Assembly (NCBI GenBank): GCA_940671915.1
Contig: CALNVZ010003426.1
Span: 39,551,490-39,615,489, forward strand
DNA: 64,000 nucleotides
Direction of reading: 5' to 3'
Source of the DNA: Paracentrotus lividus
Lineage: Eukaryota; Echinodermata; Echinoidea; Camarodonta; Echinidae
In this document: positions 33,591 to 45,150 of the stretch, piece after piece
Numbering within the stretch: position 1 is the stretch's first letter
How the letters are laid out: the number at the start of each line of letters is the position of its first letter
Notes under the pieces: model-generated
What the model was told of the DNA's origin: nothing
Seen by the model: only the letters and a program-made list of their open reading frames with translations
The model's database searches: none
Program-made: the position numbers and the translations under genes

Positions 33591-35530
33591 TATCAAAGTG
33601 TAGTGGAGAAAATACGAGTATTTGTGTGTAATAATGCATTTTATAAGAAGAGGGGTGGTGACACTGTCTTTACATTGTAGTAGAAAAAAACAAAACAAAA
33701 CAACTGAGAATTAGGGCCAATATGATTGATTTGGATTAGAAGAATGGTATGTAGTTAATTCAATTTCATTAATTTCCATTAATCTCCAAGATAATCAACA
33801 TGACAAATGCTCAATATTATCCTTCCTTGAGAGCCTAAAGCATTACCTCAAACATATGCAGATTCAACAGCCTTTTGGTTCTTACGATGAAGGTGCCTTC
33901 TAGTTCTCACCCAGTGGATGACGAGAGTACACGACTACATGCGTAAACACCCTTACAAGCTCAACCAGACAACTGCGCTAATGGTGGTCTCTCGATAAAC
34001 AAACTGAAGAAGCTCCGAATTTGAGGGTAGAGGGAATATTTAGGATCAGCTTTGACCTTTGACCTTACCTACATTCAAACTCATCTTATGCCACTTTAGG
34101 AATGACAGGAGATGTCCTAGAAAAACAGGGTAATGCCCAGACTGATCTCTACTCTATCTCTAAATGGGGGACCGGATTGCACCCTTGATGTGTTTCTCAT
34201 TTGGGTTGGGAAAGTAAGAGTGGCCACAAAGCCCTAGTTCAATATTTGCTTGGCCCAAATTGTTTTACTTCCAAAGAGGATGATGAGAGCGGCGGGAGGA
34301 TGAGAAGGGTGCTGGGGTGAGAAGGATGCGGGGGTGAGGAGGCTGGGAGAATAATGATGGTTTCAAAAGAACTTGGAAGATGTAGAGTAGAAATTGATAT
34401 TCAGAAGTTCAAATATTGAAAACAAAGAAAAAAGTAGATTGTTGCACATAATTGTGTCAGATTATATCCAGTCTTCTAGTTCTCTACTATAATATGGCTG
34501 GATATTGACATGGGCGCAGGGGAAATTAATCAGTTTTACGATGAGCATTGTTTTTTTTTGTTTTTTATGTCTGCAAAACACCTTCACGTAGCTAATTTTC
34601 AGGGCCCTGTATTAACATAAAGGGTTACAATTAAAACACTCTATTACTCCAAACACTCCAAATATTTTTATCCAAAACAAAGGCTGACATAAATTCTTTT
34701 TGCCCCTTTTTTGTGGGCCTGGCAGCAGCTGAGCAGCGCCAGATGGATGCTGAAATTGATCATAGCCAATCAGGATCCTTGTTGTATGCACTTGAGTCAA
34801 TATGAACCAGTCAGAAGTGTTGTTTCAAATTTGCAATTTGTCGTAACTATTTATGTTACAGGGCACTGATGATATAGCCAGAAATGTATCAGCCCATCAT
34901 TTCCTATAATTCAAGTCAATGATGTAGCAGTTTCCCGCAGTCAAAACAACTCAAAACCCTTTCTCAGAATCTCTTATTTGAGCAAACTTCCATAATTCGA
35001 GCAAACGAAGCAGCAATTTCCAGCAGTTGAAACATCTCAAACACCATTTCTCAGAATCCCCTCTACTTGCAAGTGAACTGATGAGTGTGAGAACATGGAG
35101 AATATTCCAGGGTACAGAAAAATAATCAAGCTAGCAAACCCTGAAAATTGATTGACTACTAGTTCTGGGTCAGAAAATGAGATAAAACTGAACTTGGAAT
35201 TTGACTTTCAATTGTGACAACAGACATGGGAGAGGCCCTATTTTTCTATACAAGTCATTGAATTATTTCAATACAGTCTACTAGGAAATCGGTTCAAAGA
35301 TTTGATGAGATTACTACATTTCAGGATTGCAAAGAGAGAAATTCAGAGGTGATAAGGAGAGAAAATTGTTAGGAACAGTAAAAAAAGAAAAAGATACACT
35401 CCAAACATAAAGAGAAATCAAAAGGGAATAAGCAAGATAGAGTGATAGATCCATGGAGACACTAACTTAGTATCTCCATGATAGATCAAAAGAAAGTGCG
35501 AGGAAATGAGGGGTTAGACTGTAAGATAAA
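33591..35530. other. Unique stretch, no gene recognised
   Basis: A perfect DR1-type motif occurs at 34053-34065. A short repeated word (AGCAGTTTCC/AGCAATTTCC with CAAC(A)TCAAA) recurs near 34927 and 35010. No exon or element was recognised. Confidence 0.55.
34053..34065 (-). promoter_or_regulatory. DR1-type nuclear-receptor motif (candidate)
   Basis: TGACCTTTGACCT is two perfect AGGTCA half-sites with a one-base spacer on the minus strand, the DR1 arrangement bound by RXR/HNF4-type receptors in animals. The motif is visible; function is not. It recurs at 62346-62358. Confidence 0.3.
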
Positions 35531-35532
35531 GC

Positions 35533-35750
35533 CAGAGAGAGACAGAGAGAGAGAAGCACTGGTTCTTTGAAAGAAAAGGCAAAACAAGAGAAAGAATAGC
35601 AAGCAAAGACAAACGGAGATATAAAGAGAGAAAGAGGGGGCGTGGTACATGCAGATTAAAAGAAAGAGTAGATAGATGAAATTAGGAAAGAGATAGAGAG
35701 AGAGAGAGAGAGCACGTGCAAGAGAGAGAGAGAGAGAGAGAGAGAGAAGC
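35533..35750 (+). repeat. (GA)n microsatellite and purine-rich surroundings
   Basis: Two runs of GAGAGA (about 35533-35555 and 35693-35747) lie in a purine-rich stretch. The opposite-strand Leu/Ser-rich frames are artefacts. Confidence 0.9.
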
Positions 35751-36250
35751 ACTGCTGACTCTACAAACGAACACCAATCTCTGACTCAATATTTGTATGG
35801 CCCACATAATTGACCTGAGGGAGGGGGGCAGGGAGGGAGACAGTGGCGACACCAAGAGGATCGGGGGAAAGTCCTTAGACAAGTTAGAAGAGGGGTAGAA
35901 ATACATTAAGCGCGGAACAGGAGGATGTACATGATGGAATTAAACAAAGAGTAGGATATGGAGGTGTTTTTTTTTATTTCTAGAGGGGAAAAAATGGTAA
36001 ACCCTTCCTTTGCCAAGAAAAGCCTATAGGCCTACAGTGAAAAATTGTGATTACAAGGTCCTTGGGTCCACAGAAATTGCCTTGGTATATCACAAATCAA
36101 TTTTATATCGGGTACAAAATGAGAGAAGAAAAATAAGAGAGAATACAAAGAGCTGGGCCTGGGACCAGTAAAATTACCCAGTTATATCAGGAATGACATT
36201 ACATCAGACTGCTTTCTAACTGTACTGGCCATAAAATTTGTAGTTAAATA
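35751..36250. other. Unique stretch, no gene recognised
   Basis: A G-rich segment lies near 35820. No exon or bounded element was seen. Confidence 0.55.
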
Positions 36251-36658
36251 CCTCGTTTACACTGTGACTCGGGTCGCGGGTTCGACACGGCAATCGTGCT
36301 CGACACTGCAATTTTATGCCATGTAAACGGGATCAGTGTGATCCGCGACCCGGGTTCGACACGCCTTTTTTGCTCCGCCAAAATCGTAGGTTTCGATCCG
36401 GGAGGCAGGTTCGACACGGCAATTTTTATGTGTGTAACAGAAAGCCGTGTCGAAGTCGATGACCTTGAGGTCAGATATGGAATTTGGCTATACATCACAA
36501 CACACATTAATGACGTCCCTTTACTTCCGGTCATGATCTGGGAGCCGTGTTGAACTCGCCTTTTTTGTTGTGTATAAAAACGATTACAGGTTCACTCTTT
36601 GCAGTGTCGAACCCGTCCCGTGGATTTGACATGAGAGCCGAGTCTCAATGTAAACGCG
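36251..36658. mobile_element. MITE with CGTTTACAC ends and TTCGACACGGC repeats
   Basis: The left end reads CCTCGTTTACACTGTGACTC. The reverse complement of the right end reads CGCGTTTACATTGAGACTCG. The subterminal parts also pair (GGGTTCGACACGG against GGGTTCGACACTGC). The word TTCGACACG recurs four times inside. ATA stands on both sides but is too short to be decisive. About 408 bp, CpG-rich, non-coding. Confidence 0.75.
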
Positions 36659-37451
36659 ATAATAGTATACTCAAAATTTGGGCTGAGAACAGCAATATCC
36701 TTATCCCTGACTCAGAAACAAGAAAGTGAATGTTGTCTAGTGTAGGTGAAAGCTAAGACAACTAATATGATTAATTAGCAGAGTCGACAAATGATCAATG
36801 ACTGGATTTTCCCTTCTACATACCACATGCCAACCACAACCAGACAACACATTCATAACCCCAGATACAAACTTTTCTGTCTCAAATTAAAGGGATGGTC
36901 AGCATTATAAATGTCATTTATTCAACATTCATTAAATGCTGTAAATCTATTTTGAACAATAAGCTGAAATTTGTTTACATACAAATTCAATCATCCTAGA
37001 TGGGTGTGCAAAATGCCTACCAGACATAGCAACAAACATTATGGAAAGTGGATTTCATTCATACATAACATGTATGGCCTAAATCAAACAAGTTATTACT
37101 TTGTGTTCAAGTGAGTGACAAACATCCAGATATAAACAATACACAGCTTTGTTGAGTACAGTCATGTGTCTGTATAAAGAAATGTGAAACTAAAAAGGGT
37201 TGTCCTACTGCCCAGCACCACACAAATTCAAGGCAAGCGTCCTGTACTTTATGTAAGGGCAAACCCCAAGCTTGGATCAACTGAACTTGAAGGAGAAAGG
37301 TTGCACTTTCTTTCTTCCAGAGTCTAGATGCAGACATGTTTAAGACCCACTCACACCGAGTTGACCAGCACCAGACCACTGCTTAACAATTCAGTAGGCC
37401 TACACCCTTATTGGTCAAGGATGTGTAGGATTGGAATGGACCGGTTTATTT
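36659..37451. other. Unique stretch, no gene recognised
   Basis: A TTAAAGGGATGG word near 36888 resembles the start of a TTAA-flanked element, but no matching end was found. Confidence 0.5.
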
Positions 37452-37812
37452 CCACTTGGTCTGCCAGCATTTGGTCCAATTCTCTGATTGTCTATATACC
37501 AAATGGATTACACCCATTTGGTCTACTAATTATTTGGTCTAAGTTTTCCTTGATCTAATAGGGCCTACATACTTGGTCTAATTACCACTGGTCTACTTGC
37601 CATGTAGGCAAATTGTCTACTCGCAGTTTGGTTTAATTCCTAAATGAATATTTGTTCATTACCAGTTTGTTACAGGAACTTACCAAGTCGTGTTAGACCA
37701 AGTGCAAATTAGAAGAAATGGAATTAGACAAAATGGCAAATAGGCAAAGTGGCAATTACAGTAGACCAAAAGGGCAATTAGACAAAATGGTTGTAGACGA
37801 AATAAAATAAGA
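37452..37812. mobile_element. Foldback element with arms of short TTGGTCTA repeats
   Basis: The left arm has repeated units of about 20 bp containing TTTGGTCTA(A/C)T (for example near 37462, 37513, 37531 and 37576). The right arm has the inverse, TTAGAC(A/C)AAATGG and TAGACCAAAAGG, near 37705, 37723, 37761 and 37780. Arms made of short tandem repeats are the hallmark of foldback elements. The outer limits are approximate and no target duplication was found. Confidence 0.6.
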
Positions 37813-38404
37813 CCCCGTGGGACGAGTCCAAACACATGAGTTTAGTCTTTAGACCAATAGGCAATTTACCAATGTTCCTGGTGGTATGACTGGGGTGCTA
37901 TTGATGATCACACCTCATCTAACCATCACAGCTGACTTTCACTCCCATATTTACATACCCTAAATCTCTGTCCCCAGCTTGACCTCAGCTCAGGTCAATA
38001 TCAGGTGCTTTCACACCAGCCTTCATAACAAACATGTAACTCTAGTTCCTATTGAGCTAGAAAAATCCATGGCTAGTCTGCAAACACAGACTTTTTATTC
38101 ACACATAATCAGGACATGAAGAGCCAAATACATGTAGTAATCCCATTATTAGTGCTCACAGGCCAGAGAATTAAGGTGAACCCCCCCCCCCACCCAAAAA
38201 ACAAACAAACAAACAATAACAATAATATAAAATGGGGGCCTAGACAAACAAACCCTAGAAATTACATTCCAATGCTCTATGAAAAAAAGTTCAAACTCAA
38301 CCCCTCACTTTAAGTGTATTTTCAAAAAGTTTTCAGCCTATTCCAACTTTCTAATTCTCTTCACCTTTTTTTTAACTGGTTTGCAGAGAACAAACCCGTA
38401 CTGG
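37813..38404. other. Unique stretch, no gene recognised
   Basis: A C-run near 38180 is followed by an (AAAC)n-like tract. Nothing else was recognised. Confidence 0.55.
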
Positions 38405-38590
38405 CCGCACAGAACACTTTGTTAGCACTAACAGCAGCCCGGTTAGGCCTACAGTTAAATGTCGCAGCAATGCATAATGTCACAAAAATCCATTATTTTC
38501 ATCTGGGATCAACCTCTGACATAACCATCTGAAATAATGTGACTGGGCCTACCTGTTAGTGCTGTTAGCGCTAACAACGTTTCTGTGGAG
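38405..38590. mobile_element. Short MITE with GCACAGAAC / CCACAGAAAC ends
   Basis: The left side reads GCACAGAACACTTTGTTAGC followed by ACTAACAGCAG. The right side in reverse complement reads CCACAGAAACGTTGTTAGCG followed by CTAACAGCACTAACAG. About 186 bp, non-coding, no convincing target duplication. Confidence 0.65.
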
Positions 38591-39350
38591 TCTAGTCTAA
38601 CCCTAGACATGTTATAATTTGTTAAAGTGTCAAATTGGAGTCCGTGTTTGTAGACTAGTCTGGAGCTGATACAGTACATGGCATATAGGAGCGATGTCTA
38701 GTCTCTATACCATTCAGACCCTGTTGTTACATGATATAACCAAGGAGTGTTTGTGCCTAGTCAGGGGCAAATACGAACAGGTTCCATCCATTCTGTCCCT
38801 GACCCCCAAGTCTCAGGGATCTCAAGAACGAAGAGATTGAACTTTCCGAACTAATCTCTTGTTCGTTTCTGGGCTAAATCCCTAGTTCTAGGCCAACCAC
38901 AACGCTGCCGAGATCTAAAGTCAATCCCCTACGACACAACGACAACACGTTTGCTTGAATGGGGGCTGGCTTGGACTGCGCTCTAGTGTTTCGCCCGCCG
39001 TGGACATATTATGTCAGCCAGTTTGTTAACCTCTGCATTGAGTAGGTATTGGAGAGAAGGCTTGCATTAGCTATTCATACATTCCAGCCAATATCCCATG
39101 TATGTTATTGGGGAGTGTTGTTTTGGCTTTCATGTTTGAATTTGATGGTGCTGTAAAAGGCTTTTAACAAAATACATGACAGGCCATTTTGTTCAGTCAG
39201 GAACAAAAGGAGAAGTGCTGCTACTTCTCTGGTTTGAAATGAATAATGCCCTTGTTTCATTCAACTGTCCATTTGTTTTTCAGTCTAAAACAGTGCTACT
39301 CACTGCATTTGACTTAATAAAGGACAGACAAATCTCCTGAAAGGGAAATA
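38591..39350. other. Unique stretch, no gene recognised
   Basis: Repeated GTCTAGTC-like words occur at 38590-38705. No gene or bounded element was recognised. Confidence 0.5.
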
Positions 39351-39352
39351 TA

Positions 39353-40194
39353 CAGAGTGAGTCAGAAAAAACCAGACACTTAGAAAAATGTCAATAAAAA
39401 GAAAACCAATCAACGAACCCCAAATTACTATACATATTCCGAAAGAGTAACTTTTCCAGGATCTTTTGGTACCAATTTGGTGTGTTATATCTTTACGCTT
39501 GGATAAACGTGATGCATTGTTTGCGAACATGTCACTTTCGAATTGTGCAAGAGTGGGGTTTAAGATTGAAACAACAAAAGTGGACAAAAAGCAACTCCAT
39601 CCTGAATTAAATAGCATAACTTTTTAAGGAAAATGTTTTGAGCCAAATAACTTGGCAAGGATGTTGGTACAGTTATCCACTAGATTATATGTAAAAATTA
39701 GATTGATTTGTCTAGTAATCCATGGATAAGTACACATCAGAGAGTAAATTGTCACTGAGAGACCTAAAAAGGCCTCTTAATACTTTTGAAAAGTGATTAT
39801 TTTGTCTTTGACATGTGCTCACTCATGCCTGACTCTACAGATCTATCTCATTTTCACGCAAAATGTAGTCAATATGTGTAACAACACCCCTGCAAAGTTA
39901 TTAAGCGCAAGACATTTTTGTTAAAAAGTAATGCTATTTTAAGCAGGATGGAGTTGCTTTTTTTAATAGCTTTTAGTTGTTTTGATTTTACTCCCACTTT
40001 TGCACAATTCGACAATTACATGTTCGCAAACAATGCGCCGTGGTGATCCAAGCATAAAGAATACACAAAATTGGTACCAAAGGATGCGGGAAGAGTTACT
40101 CTTTTGGAATATGTATAATAATTTGGGGTTTATAAATTGGTTTTCTTTTTATTGACATTTTTCTAAGTGTCTAGTTTTTTTCTGACTCAATCGG
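39353..40194. mobile_element. TA-flanked foldback (mariner-like non-autonomous) with arms of about 285 bp
   Basis: The left end is CAGAGTGAGTCAGAAAAAAC and the inverted right end is CCGATTGAGTCAGAAAAAAA. Both continue into GACACTTAGAAAAATGTC. The arms align to about 39637 and 39905. TA flanks both ends, as for Tc1/mariner insertions, and the TGAGTCAGAAAA end is mariner-like. The loop is about 270 bp and no transposase frame is present. The 105-codon minus-strand frame at 39300-39617 is a by-product of the arm. Confidence 0.8.
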
Positions 40195-40196
40195 TA

Positions 40197-42383
40197 GTTT
40201 AATCCTTTGCCTTCCAACGTGGACTTTCATCAAACTTGTACAAATTAAAAATACAATCGTAATAATTCATTTTTACAACAATAGTCATTTTCATTACATT
40301 GTGTCTGTGGGGAAATTTCCAGCAAATTACAAGACAAAAAGGTGTCAAATACCTTGAACTAATGACCTATATGTAAAACTTGGGATGTGCTGTCTGACGA
40401 TATGGTGCTGTTCTTGTTAAATTTTTCAAGCAGTTGTGAATGCATTATGCAAACATTGGCAAATGTATCGTGTCCTAAATGTGTAATTATGATAAGAAAA
40501 AGTGTACCGTTATCTCCATTTGTCATTATTGACCAAGGAGAGATAATTGAGCGCACAATGCTAGAATTAATCCTTTGATTGCTTTAGTGCCATGTCTCTG
40601 AATCCCTGACAACAATAATGGTAGTAAGGAAATAGAACACTGTCTACTCTGGAAAAAAAAGGGTTTAAAAATCCACCTTTTGTATTTTATTAAAATCATA
40701 CACATTTTTATAGGCCTATATCTATCATGATCTCTGAAACAATTATAGGTATAATTTGTATGCAAAATTCCCTCACGAGCTTGATAACACGATGACAATT
40801 CAATATCCACTATACGTACAACAAGCCGGCACAAAGCCACATTAGTATGTCTGCGTTTTTTTTTACCCAAACCTCTCACAATTCACAGGCCAGTAACCTG
40901 TGATATGCGATCCTCTTCAGCCAACATCAAATATGTACGATTTCATTTAATTCGCAGACTTTCCAAAAGCCCATTTTTCCACATCAAAGAACATGCTTCA
41001 TTTAAAATGCAGCGGCCCCCACGTGCCTGGGTCCAAATAAGCATGCTCGGCAAGAGCACACAAACTGACTACATAGTGCTTCGGGGGTTTTTGCGGCAGG
41101 TGCGTGCTGGCTACACACAACCGATCTTTTTTTTTCCTTTCATGCTTTGGGACTATACACGCATGCATGCATGATCTGAACTAACATGCCCCATAGAATG
41201 TGTGGGTGGGGGTGAGAGTGAGTGAGTGAGAGTGTGTATGTTATGTGTGTGTATTCCACATTCTTACGCTCTCGCCATGTTCGTCTGGGTATGTGTAAGC
41301 TACACATGGGCTATGCTTGGTATGCCAAGAATGGAGGAATGAGGGGATGTTTTCCTATTATGCGGTTGTAAATCTTACTCCTATTAAACGGTTTCTCTTG
41401 TTTAAAAAGTGATTGGAGTAATCAATGTTGTCTGAGAGCCCTGCCAGTCACTATCTTAATAAAGTTTGAGGGGTAAGAACTACATGTACTAATAAATAAC
41501 AGATTTGGAATTACCATTCAAACAAAGAAAATATGATATAGCCCTACATCTTTACATGTAGTATGGAAAATTACACATTTGCACACAAATTTGTATACTA
41601 TATCAGAATCCATATCATGACTGAAAATTAAAAGGAATATGATTTCAAAATAGCAATATTAAAATAGTACTAATAATAATTTAAAAAAACCCTGATGAAC
41701 CCCCAATGCATCACCAACCCAAACCATACATCTTAAACCAAATAAAAACCTGGACCTTTCGTTGGAGCACAAATCAGCGCATGGTTGCACCACACAAGGA
41801 CATCAATAAAATACTTTACAAACAAAAGTCAAAACTGTTAAAATGTCAATGAACCAAGCTTTGAATCAAGCCATTGGAATCAACGCTCCGTCATTGTCGG
41901 TCATTTTGTGTTAACCTTTGCCTTGGAAGAGATGACAGCTTTGATCAGCAAATTAATTATTCCTCTACACCTGAACATAGATGTCACATTGCCCATCACA
42001 TTTTAGTAATATCGGGGGGGGGGGGGGAATATTGCCTTTTGAAAGCAGAAGGACATTTGTCCCAATTGTTGTAAAAGTATATGAACTAATATCCTCTTTT
42101 GCTCTACATGTACATTTTGTAAGGAGATCAGTTTCAAATGTTGAAAGATTTTTTTTTAAATCTTATGTTTATCAACATAATATTTAATGCTAATTTGTGA
42201 GAGGAGCATGGGGAAGTGGGGGCGATCATCCAGGCACTTTCGATCAATCTTTTTTTATTTTTTTCCCCTTATAGCTCAACATTTTATATATTTTCCATTT
42301 TTCTTTCTATTTCACAGTTTGGTTTAATACTCTGACGATAGTGGGTTTTTAGAGATCTATTGTTTAAAGGAATGATAACACAT
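40197..42383. other. Unique stretch with GT microsatellite, no gene recognised
   Basis: Frames of up to 117 codons near 40526-41174 show no family resemblance. A GT/GAGT tract lies at about 41203-41255 and a G-run near 42007. Confidence 0.5.
41203..41255. repeat. (GT)n/(GAGT)n microsatellite
   Basis: About 50 bp of GTGGG, GAGTGAGT and GTGTGT repetition. Confidence 0.8.
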
Positions 42384-42385
42384 TA

Positions 42386-43260
42386 GGTGGATTCACACCT
42401 GCCCGATCTGGGAAAGTTCCCGTAATCTCTGATCGGGTATTTTTACCCCGATCACAAACTACGCGTAATTTTGCAAGTGTGAAACCAAATTACGCGTAAT
42501 ATTCCCGAAGATAAATTCCCGTAAATTAGTAGGTACTTCGTCAAACCTACGCGTAGTTTCGCCAAGGTCGTGGGAACTTTTGTAGTGTGAACATAAATTA
42601 CGGGAACTTTCTATTCCCCCTTTCTTTTTTTTTATGTATTTCTTTGTTTTTCCTTCTTTCTTCTCATTCCTTATGTATTTCTTTGTTTTTCCTTCTTTCC
42701 CCGCTTTTCTTATGTATTTCCTTGTTTTTCCTTCTTTTTGCCTTTTCGCTTATGTATTTCCTTTTGTTTTCCTTTTTTCTTCTGGTTTCCTTATGTATTT
42801 CTTTTTTCCTTTTTTCTTCTGTTTCCTATTATTCTTTGTTTTTCCTTTTTCTTCTGTTCTCTATGTATTTCTTTGTTCTTCTCTTCTGTTCTTGTCTTAT
42901 CTTCTTCCTTTCATGCCCTATGTCTTTGTTTTCCTCTTTCCCGCTTTTCTATAGTATTTCTTGTTTTTTCTCTTTCCTTCTCTTTCCTTATTATTTGGCT
43001 TTGTTTTTCTTCTTCTCGTCCTTATGTAAATTCTTTTTTCTCCCTTCTTCCCGCTTCTTAGTGTATTTCTTTGTTCTTTCCTTCTTTCCCGTTTTCTTAT
43101 GTATTTCTTTGTTTTTCTATTTCTTCCCTGTTTATAAATTCGGATTTTTCCAGAAAAAGACGTTCGGGCAGTGTGAACAGCAAACAAATTAACGCGTAAT
43201 TGGTGGTTGAAAAGTTCCGAATTTACGGGTATTTTTAACGATCGGCAGGTTGAATCCCCC
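42386..43260. mobile_element. TIR element carrying an internal pyrimidine minisatellite
   Basis: The left end is GGTGGATTCACACCTGCCCG, and the inverted right end is GGGGGATTCAACCTGCCGAT. TA lies on each side (42384-42385 and 43261-43262). Subterminal parts of both sides carry TTACGCGTAATT/AATTTACGGG words. The middle (42618-43135) is a minisatellite of about 40-bp units. The 201-codon phenylalanine/leucine-rich frame over the minisatellite is an artefact. Superfamily undetermined; TA or TWA target duplication possible. Confidence 0.7.
42618..43135 (+). repeat. Pyrimidine minisatellite, units of about 40 bp
   Basis: Around 13 units share the core ATGTATTTCTTTGTTTTTC followed by a variable C/T tail. 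Spacing is 39 bp between the first units (near 42634, 42673 and 42712). The same kind of core recurs in the minisatellite at 60750-61245. Confidence 0.85.
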
Positions 43261-43829
43261 TAGTTGACTACATTAGGTTCCAACATAGACGCTGTCGTAT
43301 CTACAAGACAAGGACAAGAGATTATTCCTAATTAAATTTGACATCCTGGGTGTAAATTACATTGTTACCAGCATCATGTAGATATTTAGTGTAAATGCTT
43401 AATAGATACACACTGATTTACAACAGAGATGACACTAGTACCATAAATATTCTGAAATTGCAAAAATTTATGAAAAAAATTAATTGGCAAAAATGATAAA
43501 AGGGAGCTGAAATCATGCAAATAGAAATTTATCAGTGATACATTTTCTGACTTCAGATATTTTCAGAAAGCTTGACATCTCTGATCCAAGACTTTCAAAA
43601 GAGCTAAATGTAGAAGAATACATTATGCATCATCAACAGTAATGAAGTGGCAGAGAATTAACATTCTTTCAATTACCTCCCCTACTAGCAAGTACTTAAA
43701 AACCTAAAAGAACATCTGATACAGAGACAGCTTTATGCATTTATAAATCAGAATTGAAATTTGAAAGATACATACAATGTAGTTTTAAGTCTATGATTTG
43801 TTATTGTAGCTATAATGGTTTTTGGTTTT
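43261..43829. other. AT-rich stretch, no gene recognised
   Basis: No exon, element or tandem repeat was seen. Confidence 0.6.
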
Positions 43830-44232
43830 CCCAGAGATGTTAAAGTGAACTAGTGTCTGTTCATGACATGGAAATGCGGAAGAACTGTCTATAACTAGTG
43901 ATTGTGGAGAGGTTGATAACATGTCACCATAATCATTATTTGTGCTGTGAATTTTTGAATCGCCCAATAATGATAAGAAATTAGATCGAGATCTAACCGA
44001 ATCGCTTTGAGTCACATGCACTCCCTCAAAAAATGCATGTATGGGGCAAACAAAATGTTTGGGACCCGAACATGTCAGCTGTGGGGTACACTTTGGATCA
44101 TATTATGACTATTAGGGCTTTGAAGAGCAAATATTTTCTTGAGCTTTTATATTTTTCCAAAATATCATGAAACACAGTGAAGCTCACATAATTTCTTTAT
44201 TTCCCACACCTTCCACACACTAAGATTCTTTA
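43830..44232 (+). repeat. Dispersed repeat R2, diverged copy
   Basis: This shares GAGTCACATGCA, AAAATGCATGTATGGG, ACAAAATG, GAACATGTCAG and GGGCTTTGAAGAGCAA in order with the R2 element at 28556-28905. It ends near TTTCCC and TTTAAGG. Limits are approximate. Confidence 0.65.
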
Positions 44233-44695
44233 AGGTCATCTCAGGTTCAAACTAGACTGAAGATACATTAACCATTCATGTACATTCTGTACACTTCAAA
44301 TGATGGAGTTACAAAAAAAGAAACTTCGTCACATTCTCATCATTCTCGATAGTTTTTGGTTTGAGAATAAAGCTAAGGTCATCTGAGGTCAACTAGACTG
44401 TAGTGAAGGCTAATGCATCAGGCATAGTCAGCACTCTCTTGACTCCTTCTGGAGAGATCCAGGGTCAAATCTCAGCCCAGCGCTCATTCCTCAGAGTAAG
44501 AAGTATTCAATCTACAAAGTAACTCTTTTCACCCAGGTTAGTAAATAGTACAGGAATTCCATTTTGAATGCACACCACTCATTGCAAGAAGGAAAAAGGA
44601 ATATGTGCTCATTGTTCATGTGCGCTGATCAAGGACGAAAGTTTAGGTTTTACCTTACAGGCCCTACATGTGGGGGTGGGGTATTAAGTAATTAA
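44233..44695. other. Unique stretch, no gene recognised
   Basis: A word containing AAGGTCATCT(C/G)AGGT is repeated near 44232 and 44374. Nothing else was recognised. Confidence 0.5.
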
Positions 44696-44697
44696 GG

Positions 44698-45150
44698 TTA
44701 AAGTGGCATTCACGAGCATCGCTAAACTGTGTGTGTGTCGCAGCCATAATTGTTCACGAAGCTTAGAGCATGACTTATTTGCATACGGTTACATGCCAGC
44801 CATCGGATCGCGCTGTGAGAGCCAATCGCGATCGCGCTGTGAGAGCGATTCGCGTACACACCATGTGTGTGCTACTGTTTGTGTGTAAAAAGCATACGTT
44901 GCATGAGATGAATACTGGCCGAAATACATTCGTAGTGTTCGGATCTATGTATTCACTTCTCGCTTTGCACGTCCTATCATTGCCCGATAGAAATGGTCAT
45001 GACTTCGGCAATCGTTCGGGTGTTCTAGCTTTCGGTTTTTGGACCACTGCGTAAGAGTCGCACATCTTTGGTATGAATGGGCAGCTTGCATAGTTCGTTA
45101 CCGCGTACGTATTTTGAACTCCCTCTACACTATGGGGAACGTACATCTTT
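44698..45150. other. CpG-rich segment, possibly a decayed TTAA-flanked element
   Basis: CpG density is well above that of the neighbours. A 21-bp unit containing ATCGCGCTGTGAGAGC is repeated in tandem near 44810-44860. TTAA occurs at both margins followed by AAGTGG and, inverted, AAGATG, which is weak as a terminal repeat. Alternatives are a CpG island or a fragment of another transposon. Confidence 0.35.

Noticed and set aside
36888-36960. TTAAAGGGATGG word as the start of another TTAA element
   Set aside because: No inverted counterpart was found within several kilobases.
40526-41174. Frames of 117 and 89 codons on opposite strands
   Set aside because: No family resemblance; composition like surrounding non-coding DNA.
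42618-43135. Regular repeat with variable tails, checked as a CRISPR-like array
   Set aside because: The units are contiguous and low-complexity, without unique spacers, and the genome is eukaryotic.
42587-43192. 201-codon Phe/Leu/Ser-rich frame resembling a membrane protein
   Set aside because: It is the translation of a pyrimidine minisatellite; hydrophobicity follows from TTT/CTT/TTC codons. The same holds for 60733-61280.
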